From: Symbiotaphrina buchneri
Lineage: Eukaryota > Ascomycota > Symbiotaphrinales > Symbiotaphrinaceae
NCBI GenBank assembly: GCA_001599915.1
Contig: BCIG01000033.1
Coordinates: forward strand, 62,001 to 126,000
Direction: 5' to 3'
Length of the DNA stretch: 64,000 nucleotides
Each line of letters opens with the position of its first letter. The stretch's first letter is position 1. Shown one piece after another: positions 45,584 through 59,100 of this stretch. The translations under genes and the position numbers were made by a program. A model generated the notes under the pieces. The model had not been told where the DNA came from. It saw nothing but the letters and a program-made list of their open reading frames with translations, and searched no databases.

Positions 45584-48500
45584 TCAAAACGCGCGATAAC
45601 CGGTGGCTTGTGGAGTGATGCCATTTGGTTGCAAGTATGGCTGTGGTGCGGGGGCTTGGGCACCTGGGCCTTGTGTCAACATCAGACGAGAACCGCCCAA
45701 GATGGGGGTCGTGTCTTCGTCCTGTTTCTGTGACGCTTCGCGAGCTTTCCGCTCTTCATTGTCTTTCTTCAGCTGATCGATAGTCACAGCTTGCTGGCTC
45801 ATGTAATTGATCATGAAAGGCTAAGCGGTTATCAGCCAATGTCAGGATGAAGGGAGCACTGGGGCACATACCATGGTAAAGTCAGTCAGGCCATGCCGCC
45901 AAGATAATTCCATGACTGTATGGAGTGGGATGATGTCGTAGCAGGCATACAGCATCGCCGCATAGCATTCCCTGCTGCCAATATCGACGAACTGGGAGAA
46001 CGTTAGCCTTGGTATCTGCAGAAGCAGAATAGTGAAACTCACGTAGCGCAGTAATTCCTCTACCACATCTGACTTGCCAGAAATAGCCGCAGTCTCGATC
46101 GCGTCCTTGAATAACTTGTCTTGCTTTGATAGAGCAATCGACTTGTCCCATCTCTTGTTCTTACGATAGATGTTCGCAGCAATCTGTCGGAAAAAGACCA
46201 GATCGTGTTGCTCGAGACGTTGGGCCAATGCCATTGGATCGTAGTTATCGTAGTTCTCCACAGAGTCTTTCAAAGTCTTGTAATCCTCTTCCTCGATTAA
46301 AAGTTCATTGATAGCATCGTTGACCGCGCGCTTGTTCTGAGACTGCACGTTGTGCAGGAAGGGCTTGATGAGCGGCATATTATCTGACTTGTGGAACATA
46401 CGAACGACACGGGTGACATCAATCCTTGGAGTAAGCGCCTGGAGCAAGTCGGTAAGCAAGGTCGGATGCTCCTGAAGATAAAAGTTCAATGCGCGGTAGT
46501 ATATCTCCAAGTTGGCGACCTTAACAATGAGCTCCTTGAAGGACTGGTGGTCCCATGCGTCAGCAGCACGTTCCATCATAGCCAAAGCTGCGTTGTCAAA
46601 TTCGTCGTAGTGAACATAAAGGAACACCAGCTCCGGCCACAGATGTGCCTCCTCAGTCGCTCGGATCATCTTGGGAATATTGATACGGCTCCAGAAGATC
46701 TTCAGATGCTCCATTGTACGCTCAGGGTGGTACTTTGTGAGAGCAATACCCAGCTCCGTGAACATACCCATGTGAGCCCTCTCCAGACCAAGACCGGCTT
46801 CAAGCAGAGCAATGAGTTCATCAAAGTAGCCATTGCGTTCGTATTGTTTTACCAGCTCAGTGAGTTCCTCGGCATGAACAATGAGGTTTAGCCAACAGAT
46901 TTGAGCAAGGCGGAACTCCTTCTTGGCAATGCAGGCTTCATTGACTTGTTTCCAGACCTTGATGCTGTTGGCTTTGCGAGCACACTCGACTGCGGCTTGA
47001 TATTCCTCGAGATGGACAAGTGTAGTGGCAAGTTTGGCCCAGTTTGAGATGCTGCTGTAGAAGATCTTCGCCGCTTGATGATAGCCTTCGGCATACGCCT
47101 TGTCACCAGAAACTTCCACATCAGCGACATTGCTCGAGTGAAGGAAATCCTCAAGCTCGCTGAGCTGATCTGTCCTCGCAAAGCAGAAAGCAAGAGCTGT
47201 ATCGATTGCCGGTTCGCGAAGGGTTTTGCGAGCCATCCGCAGATACTTAATCAACTCCTCATCCTTTCCAGCATGAGTGGCGATCTCAATAACCTCATTG
47301 AAGTTGCTGGGATCATCGGCACGGATGTATGATTCGATCGAATCGCTAACACGGAGCCCGTCGAGTTGAGCCTTCGCGACGCGGCTCCACACTTCAGGCA
47401 ACTCAACCTTCTCGGCGTACTCCTGCGCACGGTCAATGGAGACGATATGTTCGACCAAGACATTGACAGCTGCAAGGTGGTCATTGACCTTCTTGTAGAT
47501 CTCGAAGGCTTCTTCGAAAAGGCCAACTTCGATACACATGGAGGCAATGTCGTCTGAAGTATAGTTCGACAATTGATGGATGTAGTCCATCAGACGGCCT
47601 TTATCAGCCTTGGCAGCGGTGAGCATCAAAAGGTTCTGCAGGTTGGTGTTGTCACTGAATGGAGATGGTTCTAGGATGATCTTCTCCAATAATTCGATCA
47701 ACTCAGCAGGCATATCCGCATCTAAGAACGCTTTCACGGCCACAGAGATCTTGTCGGGATCAGTAGCCTCTGGAACAGCCGTTGAAATGACCTGGTCAAC
47801 GACCGATCTTCTGTGGATGTTATTGTCATTGAGCACAAATGCCCAGATCTCAGGATCAGCCCTCTCCACCAAGTAACGAGCTTGAGCTTTGTACATAGAA
47901 TTTTCGTTGGTGATATTGATCAGCTCGAGATCATTCTGACCCTTGCGATATGCGATAAAAGCCAAGTTGGGATCCCGCTTTTCGCAGTACTTTCCGACCA
48001 CCAATGAATCATATTGATCATTATCTCTGAGGAAGGCCTCCGGATTGTTGTTGCTGTCAATGTAGATCTTGGCAAGTGCGTTGTAAACTGCCTGTTGCTG
48101 GTTTCCGGACTGCAAGGTAGCCTCGAGAAATGGAAGGAGCAACTTCAGGCGATTTCTGGATTCCACTTCGGAGACCAGGTCATCAATAGGAATAGAAGCA
48201 GCATTGACAGATGCAAGAAGATTCTTAATGATATTCTCGTCGCAGTCAACGTCCAGCAACCCACCAATTACAGCAGGTGTTCTTGCCGGGTTGACGCGTT
48301 GAACGTAGACCTCAATGGACTTGAACTGCTGATTCTGATATAGGTAAAGTACCAGATCGTGGATGAAGTTGAACCGGTCGCAAACAATGATCAATGGCAG
48401 CTGCTCGGTGAGTTTCGCCTCCTTCAAGAAGTTCTTGACCTTCTCCGGATTATAGTGGTTGCTCTCCCGGCAGATTCGTTCCACCTCATTGAGGTTGCCC

Positions 48501-50975
48501 ATCTTCGTTGCAGCTTCAATGTATTTGAAGGTCACTTCAGGATCTTCACTGACATTGACAATACTCCCTAGATAAAAGTACAGGCCTTCGGCAGTCTTGT
48601 ACTTCTCAAATAGTTCAACCAGTCTATGAGGCCCTAGAAGATCGGAATACTTGATCGCAACCGCGACCACAGCTCGTAGGTTTTGACGGATGTTGACACG
48701 CAGCATCTCGTTCAAACAATCTAGTGATTGCTCGACAGACAGGCGGCCGAAAAAGCTGACTATGAAATCCTCACTGAGCACATTCGTATTCACAATGACA
48801 CGCTTGACGGCTGCAGGATCTTCATAGAGTTCAAGTGCCCGTTGATACAACCCAGCATTCTCACACAGTTGTGCTATTCTGGGCTTGTCGAAGTAAGAGA
48901 ACATCTCGTTGCCAAGGATAGCATCTGCGACTTGTGGTGCATTCAACAAATTCATCTCGAGGAGTCTGGTCTGAAGGTGACCCTGCTCTGGCTTGTTCTC
49001 CTTGAGCGCATCCAACAGGAAAGCCGTTGCCTGCTGTATCATCCCTTGCGATTGGAAAACGTCCACCACTCGGTCAATGTCGACGAGAGGACCGCTAGGT
49101 TCGTTCGCCAGGGCTGTTGCAAATTCGGCTCCCTTCTCAGGATTGACCCGTACGATGTGCTGGAGAAGCTGAGCAAAATCTGGCTGATACCCAGATTCTT
49201 TTGCATAAGGCAAGATCCGCTCGAATTGTCCTGTCTCTGCTAGAGCAGCCACGACCTTTTGAGGGACGTTGGCCCGGAGATAGATGGTAAGAGCTAGGTT
49301 CACATCATGCGGGCGCACGACGTCACCCAGTTCCTCCGAGCATTCCAGCTTATTCTCACTAAGCCACTTTTCCAGCAGATGCTTCCGGTTTTGCGAGAGG
49401 ACAGGCCTAACAAGCTCCAGACTCTCATACTTGTTGAGTGATCCCTTATCAAGCAGCATGCCAAAATACTGTAGGATGACGGACAATTGTCCTGGTTGAG
49501 CCGGGACGTGCTTGAATCGTTCAATGATCTGGGGCGTGCGGAGGAAACCACGAGGCGAATTTGCAGCAACTCTAGCCGCTTCCACATATTGACCCGACGA
49601 GAAGAGCTGGTTGAAGTTTTGCTCATAGAGACTATCGGCACCTGGTAAGCCCGCTCTTGACGCCAACTTGACGGCCAGACCTGAATTTGCGGGGTTCTGG
49701 AGAAGATATGGAATGATTGTATTTTCATCCACGCTAACAGAGAGCACCTGGCCCTTGCGATTCACTCCGATAATACCGGAAGATTCTGAATCAGCACAGG
49801 TAGTGAAGATCGTTTCGCTTGAGATACGATTCATGAAGATACATGTCCCAGACTCAAGATCGTAAAGATGGATGAAGCCGTACTTCGTCACCAGGTATAT
49901 GACGCTGTATTTCCGAGAGACTTGCATAGCCACTGGGAAGTCGTTGGTCGCTTCAGCCGGGAAATAGACGTCGACCTGTTTCTTCTGAAATTGTGGGTTC
50001 GTTGGTTGGTGGTCGACCTCTACGATGTGTAGCTTGGCGCCCGTCGCGGTGCGCACTGCGAACGTGAACAGCTTAGAATCGGCGGGAGCTTGATCTAGCC
50101 TGATAGTCCCAAATGCCGCAGCATGTCCTTCTATGGCTTGGCTTATGCCCCGGTCCCGAGAGTATAGCTGCATGGCGCCGACGACACGACCTTGTTGTGA
50201 AGAGATGCCGACAACTACCATCCATTTTTCGTCGTCACTGACACGGTAATTGATGATTTGGCAACCCTGGGAACCATTATATTAGCGTGCATTCGGTCTG
50301 TCCCATGGTATGAGCCTTACAGCTAGGTTAGCATGTCGCTCAAACATCTTCTGCGGAACTTCTTGGCTGGAGTCATAAACATCCCAGTGATAAACCGCAC
50401 TCTCTGTGACTAAGCCGATAGCTTTCTCGCTGATCCACTTCCAGAAAACCACATCCTCGTTCATGGTCGTGGATTTCAGCTTCTGCTTGCTGGACAGGTC
50501 GAAAATCTGAAGTGTCCGCAGCTGAGCCTTGAGGGCTATGACGAGCTTGTTCCAGTGCAGTATTGCAGAGTCAGCCTTGATTGTACGGCGGATGACATTA
50601 TTGTTGTTCTTGAGGTCTACGATGATGACCTCCGGCTGAGCCTCCTCGCTGAGTTTCTGGCGGACACAGACGTAGTGATCTGATTCCAGTGTCTAAGATA
50701 GTCAGGAGATTTGTATAGACCACATCACATGAAGGACTTACACATGAATTAAAGCCAATGGATGCCGGCTATAGCGATATGTCAGCGCACCATTCGACCA
50801 GCAGATAACAAGCTCCGTGACGTCCAGTCGCGCCGTGGAGCACTGATACTCACATCAATCCCCACATTCGTCAACTAGAGGCAATTGCATGTCAGCCCTG
50901 ATCCAAAGCTTGGGTGCTTCCTCCCAGAAGGCTTACCTGAAGTAACTCAGTGAACTTGATGGGTAGAGGCGCCAT
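45584..50975 (-). CDS. CHC1: Clathrin heavy chain
   Basis: Forms the triskelion coat of endocytic and Golgi-derived vesicles. Seven exons (50975-50937, 50874-50854, 50768-50742, 50692-50321, 50266-46043, 45991-45872, 45820-45584) give 1679 residues, the normal family size. The N-terminus MAPLPIKFTELLQLTNVGI continues through the beta-propeller (FFKWISE-like WKWISEKAIGLVTESAVYHW, MFERHANLAGCQIINYRVSD). The long leg holds the clathrin repeats up to FVDIGSRECYAAMLYACYD. The tail ends QATGYRAF. Exons 2 and 3 are only 21 and 27 nt. The intron 46042-45992 is 51 nt and has no stop, so unspliced reading would add 17 residues; the family sequence (LLRY-FVDIG) shows it is removed. Confidence 0.97.
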
Positions 50976-52505
50976 GTTGCCGGCAAACGGGGCGCTTGAA
51001 GCGCGTCCTCACGCACCGAGTGGTGATGACCGGCAGCTCCGCAAGCGATACGCCAAAGAAAGGACCAAAGGAGTGATACGACCCGTCGAATGGAGGAGCC
51101 GATGGGATGTGAAGAGGTAGTGGTCGTGGGGAGGTGGTATGGTAGGTAGAGCTAGGATGGGAGGAGCTTCAGGAGATTTGGGTTGCCGTGCGTGTCATCA
51201 AGCTCGCTTGCTTGTTCGGGATTAGCCGTCCACTGTGTGCTGGTCTGTCTCGGACAACCTCCACAAACAAACCTCGGAGACACCTGAACGCTGGGTGTTA
51301 CGTCCTTGCAAACTGAAGCTATCCTGGAATCTTCTAAAATAGGAACACGGTGACACCAAAAGACCCCTGTGCCCAGTGACCCACACGCTAGCATTCGGAA
51401 AAGCACACCGCATGAGCACAGAAGGCTGAAATTTCTTCATGACCTGCATAAACGTCTGAAGGACGCTCAAAGGTGCTGCAATTATTGGTCCAACCTAGGG
51501 ATTACGAAACACACAATACGAAGACTCTAAGGGATAGCTTCAACCTTGGGTCTGAGCGAGGAGGAAGGTGGCCGCAGGTTTCGTGTCCCTGGTGCATTGC
51601 AAAACGAGGCAGATTAACCAAGTACTGCGGACTATGTACGGTGAACTGGCGAACTGCCAATTGAGTCCTCCAGTTCGAGCATCTACTGCGTGCTCCAAGC
51701 GATGAGGAAGTCGCTATCAAGGTAACCATGGCTCAGAGGTTGGGAAGACTATCCACCATCCAGTCCCATCATAAACAGAGAAACAGAGTCACCGTGCCCT
51801 GTATGCACAGGACATCTCATCTATTGAATGAACAGTGCCTTGTTTGGATATATGAATATGGGGCCAACCATTGCGATGAATCCCATAGCCGCCTTTCGAC
51901 GGTTGAGAAGCACCGCACCCAAGGTCGACTCCAGATCTGATCTCCATTCTACTGACGATTTCCGTAAGTCATGGGAGCATCCTGCCACCAACGAGGGCAG
52001 CAGGGCTCCTCAAAGGAATGCTTTTATTGAGAATGTTGGATTTTTGCGTTGTTCATGAAGAAAAAAGGAAAAGGAAAAAGAGAGAAAACGAAATTCGGGA
52101 AGGTTAAGGTCGGCTCGCTGGGTCGCACCGCCAAGCTTTTCACATGCTGCTAGTCGACTTCAGGCATGGCCTGACGCAACAGCTTTCGCGGCAGGAGAAA
52201 TCCTGGGATCAATGAGACTGGACCAGTGGGCGGGCGGTGGTGGGCGGGTGCGCCTCGTCATGATTTTTTGATGATCGACCCCTCCATGCCACCACCACTC
52301 TTTTGACCCCCCAAAATAGACTTCGTAACAAATTCATTTGCAGTCCTGTTACCTAACGGCACACAATTGAATTCGCTGCATGGCCATCTGATCGCCCGCA
52401 TCCCGAGCTATCAGATTCAAGCTTCTTTTTAGCAGACTCCCCGCCGTCTCTCAAATCGCATTTCTACCTTCAACCCTCGGTGATTAGGTCCCGAATTTAA
52501 GCAAG
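50976..52505. other. Divergent intergenic region, CHC1 / ADE16-17
   Basis: 1.5 kb between two start codons. No frame with domain support. A purine-only tract runs from 52057 to 52088. The part just before ADE16/17 is C/T-rich, as expected for a fungal leader. Confidence 0.5.
52057..52088 (+). repeat. Polypurine tract
   Basis: 32 bases of A and G only, in runs such as GGAAAAGGAAAAAG. It may act in promoter nucleosome exclusion. It lies about 420 bp before the ADE16/17 start. Confidence 0.5.
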
Positions 52506-54518
52506 ATGGGCTCAGAACAGGAGTCTAAGATAGGTACCATTCCCTCAACTTGCGCCCTGCTTCCACAATAACTGTGTCTGACATGCCACTCAATTTGAAG
52601 CGATTATCTCTGTCCATAACAAGACCGGTCTTCTGGACTTGGCTAAAGGTCTGATCAAGAACAATGTGCGCCTTCTTGCCTCGGGCGGTACCGCCAGGAT
52701 GATCAGAGAAGCCGGGTTCCCGGTCGAGTGAGTTTACTCTTCTGCCTTCCGTTTATTGGAAGTGACATGCCCTAACAATTGTCTTCAACTCCCAGTGATG
52801 TCTCCGCGATCACTCATGCGCCGGAAATGCTCTCTGGCCGAGTCAAGACCCTCCATCCTGCCGTCCACGCTGGAATCCTAGCGCGCGATCTCGCCTCAGA
52901 TGAGAAGGATCTGGCAGAGCAGAACATCAACAAGGTCGACTACGTCGTGTGCAATCTGTATCCATTCAAGGACACTATTGCGAAGATCAATGTGACTATC
53001 CAGGAAGCAGTTGAGGAAATCGATATCGGCGGGGTAACACTCATACGGGCGGCAGCAAAGAATCACTCTCGCGTGACGATCCTGAGCGACCCCAATGACT
53101 ACGCTGAGTTCTTGCTGGAACTGGAAAAGGGAGAGGTCTCTGAAAGCAGTAGGAAGCTGTATGCGCTCAAGGCCTTCGAACATACCGCGGATTATGATGC
53201 AGCAATTTCAGAGTTCTTCCGCAAGAAGTACGCTGGAAACGGCGTGCAGCACCTCTCACTGCGCTATGGTGCGAATCCGCATCAAAAGCCCGCAGCAGCC
53301 TACGTTAAGGAGGGCAACATTCCATTCAAGGTGTTGAACGGATCGCCTGGTTACATCAATTTGTTGGACGCATTGAATGCTTGGCCTTTGGTCAAAGAGC
53401 TCAAGCAGTCTTTGCAATTCCCTGCTGCAGCAAGCTTCAAGCACGTTTCTCCCGCGGGCGCTGCCATCGGTGTACCGTTGAACGAGAAAGAGCGACTAGT
53501 GTACATGGTGGACGATGTTGAGGGGATCGAGAAGTCTGGGCTGGCGCAGGCATACGCTCGTGCTCGTGGTGCGGACCGGATGTCGAGCTTCGGTGATATG
53601 ATTGCGCTGTCCGATGAGGTAGACCTCCCTACTGCGAAAATCATCTCCCGCGAAGTGTCGGATGGTATCATCGCTCCAGGTTATACTCCGGAGGCGCTCG
53701 AGATACTGTCTAAGAAGAAGGGTGGCAAGTATCTGGTCCTCCAAATGAATGAAGAGTACAACCCACCCACGCAGGAGACGCGCACTGTCTATGGAGTGCA
53801 CCTGACTCAACAGCGCAACAATGTCATAATTTCCCCCAACAACAACTTCAACAACATCATTACACCCAAGGATAGCGGCCGTTTACCGGACTCTGCTCTC
53901 CGTGATCTTACTGTTGCTACGATTGCGCTCAAATATACCCAATCAAATTCGGTGTGCTACGCTCTCAATGGTCAGGTCATTGGGCTCGGGGCCGGACAAC
54001 AGTCTCGCATCCACTGCACAAGACTTGCTGGCGACAAGGCCGACAACTGGTGGATGAGGTTCCATGAGCGGACCTTGAACCTCAAGTGGAAGAAAGGTGT
54101 GAAGAGGCCGGATAAGAGCAACGCGATTGATTTGCTGTGCAGCGGACAGGCTCCGACTGAAGGCCCTGAGTTTGATGAATATGCCAAGAGCTTCGAGGAG
54201 GTCCCCAAGAGCTTCACAAAGAAGGAGAGAGAAGCATGGTTGTCGAAGCTGTCAGAAGTGGCTGTCAGCAGTGATGCCTTTGTAAGTACCCGCTTTCTTC
54301 TGCTTTCGGGCTATGCATGCCCTTTTTCGTAAGGAATCTTTCAGGCTGACCATAGAACGCAGTTCCCGTTCATCGACAACGTATTCCGCGCGGCACGATC
54401 AGGTGCTAAATACATCGCCGCCCCGACGGGCAGCCAGAACGACAAAGCAGTATTCGACACGGCAGAGACGTTAGGCATGACGTTCGTGGAACAGAATGTG
54501 CGTCTTTTCCATCACTAA
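52506..54518 (+). CDS. ADE16/17: AICAR transformylase / IMP cyclohydrolase
   Basis: Bifunctional cytosolic enzyme for the last two steps of de novo purine synthesis: formylation of AICAR and closure to IMP. Four exons (52506-52533, 52601-52727, 52796-54281, 54363-54518) give 598 residues, close to yeast Ade17 (592). The IMP cyclohydrolase part begins with [17 protein letters not shown] and has [19 protein letters not shown] and [11 protein letters not shown]. The transformylase part holds [14 protein letters not shown] and the catalytic Lys-His in [11 protein letters not shown], then [19 protein letters not shown] and, after the last intron, [20 protein letters not shown]. It ends in the typical VRLFHH. 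The first exon encodes only MGSEQESKI plus one base. All motifs are intact. Confidence 0.97.
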
Positions 54519-55467
54519 GAAATGTTGATGTTGGCGGTGGATTGGACTTTTTGCCTTTGCGAAGTCTGCTTTGGGCTGTACTCTCTACGAACACGCACGA
54601 AGATGGGTGGTCCAGGTCTTGTGATTTCCGGCGATCCAATGACATAGATTGCGTTGGCTTATCCAGCGCAGACTTTCTAGATATGCGGCAGTTTGCAGAT
54701 GATTCTGCAGTCACAATCTGCTGGGACTTGACTGTCCATGAGAGGGACATTTCATCAGGGTAGCCTCTTATCTAGCTAGGTTGCAATACAGACGACAGTT
54801 CCAAGTCACTTTTCCTCCAGGAATGCCACTTTCATTGTTTTTCTACTCATTTACTTTTTGCCCCTTTTTATTGCCCCTTTATTGTGGGACGCGATGGCTT
54901 CACCGGCTGGATAGGTGTTGATGACTGATATGGAAATCCAAATGCGGGGAAAGGCCTCCGCTTTTTCCCTGGAAACCCTGGGCCGTTTTGTAAGCTGCTC
55001 CCGTTCTGGCCACCTGCTTGCAAAAGGCCGCGTCCCCATTCGCTGAGACGATGTTAGGGTTGGAGCGGAGTGGGGCCGTGGCTTACCAAAGTTGCCGAGC
55101 TCCAGAAGCTCGAGTGAACAGGAGCCAATCAGAGTGCGGCAGCTCGATAATCCGAGTCCCTTCCCGCTGTGTTTGTACCCCAGAGCAGGGGACCGTATGA
55201 GGAGATACCTTTCATCCCTCTGTACGCTGTACGGAGTACGCCTTACGAATCCTTGCGCTCTCGACTTCCGTTCCGTGACCTTCTCTCAGCGCTCCTCTCC
55301 TCCTACTTTCCTCTCGTCATACGATTTCTTTTTTTGCTCAATTCTCCAGGGCTTTGCTGTCTACCGCTTCTCCTCTCCTTTATAGACGTTTCCTTTCGTC
55401 TCCTCTTTACACATACACTACTAGAAGATAAAGCAATCAGACATAGAATTCCTCTCCCCCCTCCATC
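54519..55467. other. Intergenic with CCP1 promoter
   Basis: 949 bp between ADE16/17 and CCP1, both on the plus strand. The last 250 bp are C/T-rich (5' leader type). A TACGGAGTAC word lies near 55231. No coding frame is supported. Confidence 0.5.
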
Positions 55468-56778
55468 ATGGCAACCGTTGCCCGGAGTTTCACCCGCGCC
55501 GCCCTTCGGCCTTCTCCTGCTTCATCGTTCCGCGCCACTACCCGCGCAGCACGCTTCGGTGTCCCCGTTCAGACCTTCCAGCGGACCTCGCGACGAGGCT
55601 ATGCCTCGGAAGAACCCAAGTCCGGCGGTAGCAACGCGGCCGTGTGGGGTATAGGGCTTGCAGCCGCGGCAGGGGCCGGCTACTACTTGTACAGTTCGGG
55701 CTATATCACAACGAAAGAGTCCAGCGCGGCGGGCTCGAAGATCGGCCTGACGACGCCCAAGAAGGAGGACTATCAGAAGGTGTACGACGCCATTGCGAAG
55801 AAGCTCGAGGATGAAGACGACTACGATGACGGCAGCTACGGACCTGTGGTTGTGCGATTGGCGTGGCATGCTAGCGGAACGTACGAGCCCCCTATGCTTG
55901 TGACACGTTCAGGACCATCTTACTGATCTCGTCTTAACAGCTACGATGCATTGACCGGCACTGGCGGTTCCAATGGCGCGACCATGCGCTTCGCCCCTGA
56001 GGGCGACCACGGCGCCAACGCCGGCCTGAAAGCCGCGCGAGACTTCCTCGAGCCCATCAAGGAGCAATTCCCCTGGATCTCCTACTCCGATCTGTGGATC
56101 CTGGCCGGCGTGTGCGCCCTCCAGGAGATGCAAGGCCCCGTGATCCCCTATCGGCCGGGTCGACAGGACAAGGACGTCGCCGGTTGCACGCCTGATGGCC
56201 GCTTGCCCGACGCGTCCAAGGGAGCCAGCCATCTCCGCGCCATCTTCAACCGCATGGGCTTCGATGACCGAGAAATTGTCGCCTTGAGCGGTGCGCATGC
56301 CTTGGGCCGATGCCACACGGATCGGTCAGGTTATGATGGCCCCTGGACGTTCAGTCCCACCGTGCTTACCAACGACTTCTACAAGCTCCTCCTCGAAGAG
56401 AAGTGGCAGTGGCGGAAGGTGCGTCCGGAATCCCCTCTCTTCCCCTCCCTTCCCCCGTCCATATCTTCTCCTTAACCCGCCCCTCCCCACCCCCCTCAAC
56501 CTCAACCCCAACAACAAGCAGAGCTAACTCCTTTCCCTCAGTGGAACGGCCCGAAGCAATACGAAGACGTCAAGACCAAGTCGCTGATGATGCTGCCGAC
56601 GGACATGGAGCTGGTCAAGGACAAGGGCTTCCGGCCGCACACGGAGCGCTACGCCAAGGACATCGACACCTTCTACAGCGAGTTCCGCGACGCCGTCCTC
56701 AAGCTCTTCGAGCTCGGCGTTCCCTTCACTACCAAGGAGGAGGACCGCTGGACGTTTGAGCCCAAGGTCAGCCAGTAG
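55468..56778 (+). CDS. CCP1: Mitochondrial cytochrome c peroxidase
   Basis: Heme enzyme of the mitochondrial intermembrane space that reduces hydrogen peroxide with electrons from cytochrome c. Three exons (55468-55880, 55941-56418, 56542-56778) with introns of 60 and 123 nt give 375 residues. The N-terminus is Arg/Ser/Ala-rich, without acidic residues (import signal), followed by a hydrophobic sorting segment ([19 protein letters not shown]), which fits a two-step signal. [14 protein letters not shown] carries the distal Arg, Trp and His. [12 protein letters not shown] carries the proximal heme-ligand His. [20 protein letters not shown] holds the Trp of the radical site. The C-terminus [18 protein letters not shown] is usual. 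All catalytic residues are present. Confidence 0.97.
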
Positions 56779-57489
56779 AGTAATGAGAGAGGTAAGAGGT
56801 TCTTGAAGCGGGATAAGGCATCGGCAGGGCGGGTGAGTGCTGGAGACGTGGAGCTTAGAGGGAGGAAGGAATACGGCAGGACCAGATGCGGCTTTTGAGG
56901 GTTTCGCTGTTGATATATCCGTGATGCTTTGGCCGAAAGGAAAGGGACATCGAGCCCCGGCGCCAATTGAGGGCAAATTTATACTCTAGAAAGAGACTGG
57001 TCTAGAAGGAATAAACAGAGATACAGCGACGTTAAACTACCTAGGACCTAGATGAGTAGACATCTCAATCTCACATGTTACGCAATTCGATAAATACGAT
57101 CCTCTAAAAAATGCGAATCCGTTCAATACCGGGTATATTGCGCAAGTCTGTACTTTCCAGATGGCAAGAGCTCTTCTAGGGTGTATATGTACAGCCATTT
57201 TTTAATTTATTTTTCTTTAGATGGATCTCGTCTTCCATGATCAACTCCCTCGGCGTGGACGAATCCATAGCGGGTGCAGTCTAGACCTCCCTATGCCGTT
57301 CACTTTGGCGTCGTGGCCACGCCAGCCTGACGTTCTTTCCCCCCTGAGACATCTGGTAGAGCGCGAAGAACAACATGCCAGCGCTGCGCCTGGTCGTGTA
57401 GTCCATTCTGAGAACGTCCTAAATCGACGGCAATCTCTTGCAAAGAGCAACTTTACAGTCTTCGAGAATCATCCTGTTGCTTCTCTTCC
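56779..57489. other. Convergent intergenic region CCP1 / otaA
   Basis: 711 bp between two 3' ends. It holds terminator regions. No further feature was seen. Confidence 0.5.
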
Positions 57490-59100
57490 CTAGTTATCAA
57501 TGTGGATCTCCACGCCCTTCTCCTCTGGCGGGATGACCTGTTCTTCCTTCTCGTCTTTCAGCGATGGGAGCTCTTCCATCGCCTCGTTGATGACACTGAG
57601 TGCGAATAGCAGCTGCTCCTCGGTGATTACAAGGGGCGGTGCAAAGCGGATGATGTTCTGGTGAGTGGGTTTGGCCTGTTTGTGACAAAGTCAGTCATTG
57701 TCATTTGGCTGGATTTGATTGTTCTAGGAAGCTTACCAAAATGCCCTTCTCCTTCATAAGCATGCACAGGTCCCAGGCCTTGTGGCCATTTGTCTTGGAC
57801 TCATCAATGACAATGGCGTTCAGTAGACCCTTGCCCCTGACTTTCGCAATCATAGGATGCTTCAGGTTCTCCAGCTCATCGCGGAACAGCTGGCCCAGCC
57901 GTTCTGCCCTTTCCACAAGAGCCTCCTCTTGCACGACCTCCAGCGCGCGAATGGCAACTGCGCAACCAAGTGGGTTACCACCGTACGTGCTACCGTGAGT
58001 GCCAGGCTCGATCGTGAGCATGACGTCCTTCCTGCCCAGCACTGCACTCACGGGGTACATGCCGCCGGAGATAGCCTTGCCGAGCAAGATCAGGTCTGGC
58101 TTGACACCGCTCCATTCACAGCACAGCATCTTGCCCGTCCGTGCGATACCCGTCTGAATCTCGTCGCAGATGAGGAGAACGTTGTGCTTCTCGCACAGAG
58201 CTTTGGCTTCGGCGAGATAGTTGTCCGATGGCACGATAATACCGGCTTCGCCCTGAATGGGCTCGACCAGGAAGGCGGCGGTTCGGTCGCCATGCTTTTC
58301 TAGTACAGAGCGTAGGGCCGGGATATCGTTGTAAGGAATGGGGGCCTTAGTGTCCGGATCGAAGGGGCCGATGTTAGGGAGGTATGGGCCGTAGTTGTCG
58401 TAGGATTCTGGGTCGGTGGACATTGAGATGGCGGCGAACTGGTCAAACAGTCAGCGGTAGCTCTGTGAGAAAGACGTACACCATAGGAAAGCAACATACT
58501 GTGCGGCCGTGAAAGTTCTCCGTCACCGAGAGCACAAGCGCCTCGTTCTCTGGGATGCCTTTTACTTTGTATCCCCATTTCCTCGCAATCTTGACCGCCG
58601 TCTCCACTGCCTCTGCGCCGGTGTTCATGGGCAACACCATATCAAAGCCCAACATATTTGTGATGGTCTCGGCGAACTTAGGGAACACATCGTTGTAGAA
58701 GGCGCGCGAGCTCAGCGTCAGCCTTTGCGCTTGTTCCGTCAATGCCTTGACAAGCTCTGGATGGCAATGCCCCTGGTTCACCGCACTGTAGGCGGACAGG
58801 AAGTCCAGATAGTGTTTTCCCTCAGGGTCATACACGTCCACGCCGCTTGCGCGGGCAAAGACTACCGGCAGCGGCTGTGGTGCACTGTCAGTTCCAACTG
58901 TACTCCGCGGAGAGAGCTTTGGTACTCACATGGTAGTTGTGTGCCGCATACTGTGATTCGGCGGCGATGGCGGCTTGGGAGGAAGTAGCATGATAGCGGG
59001 ACGGATCTGGGGTTCCGGTGGGGTGGAAGGCCGGGGCAGTTGCTTTCAAGGTGGTACCATTGGTGGACGATTTGTTGGACTCAGTCGCCATAGGAGCCAT
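57490..59100 (-). CDS. otaA: Ornithine aminotransferase
   Basis: PLP enzyme that converts ornithine and 2-oxoglutarate to glutamate semialdehyde and glutamate, in arginine catabolism (yeast CAR2, Aspergillus otaA). Four exons (59100-58930, 58874-58500, 58438-57737, 57675-57490) with introns of 55, 61 and 61 nt give 477 residues. The core reads [90 protein letters not shown], and the PLP lysine in [19 protein letters not shown]. It ends [11 protein letters not shown]. The start is the ATG at 59100; there is an extra disordered N-terminal stretch (about 45 residues). There is no obvious import signal, so a cytosolic enzyme is likely. Confidence 0.96.
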
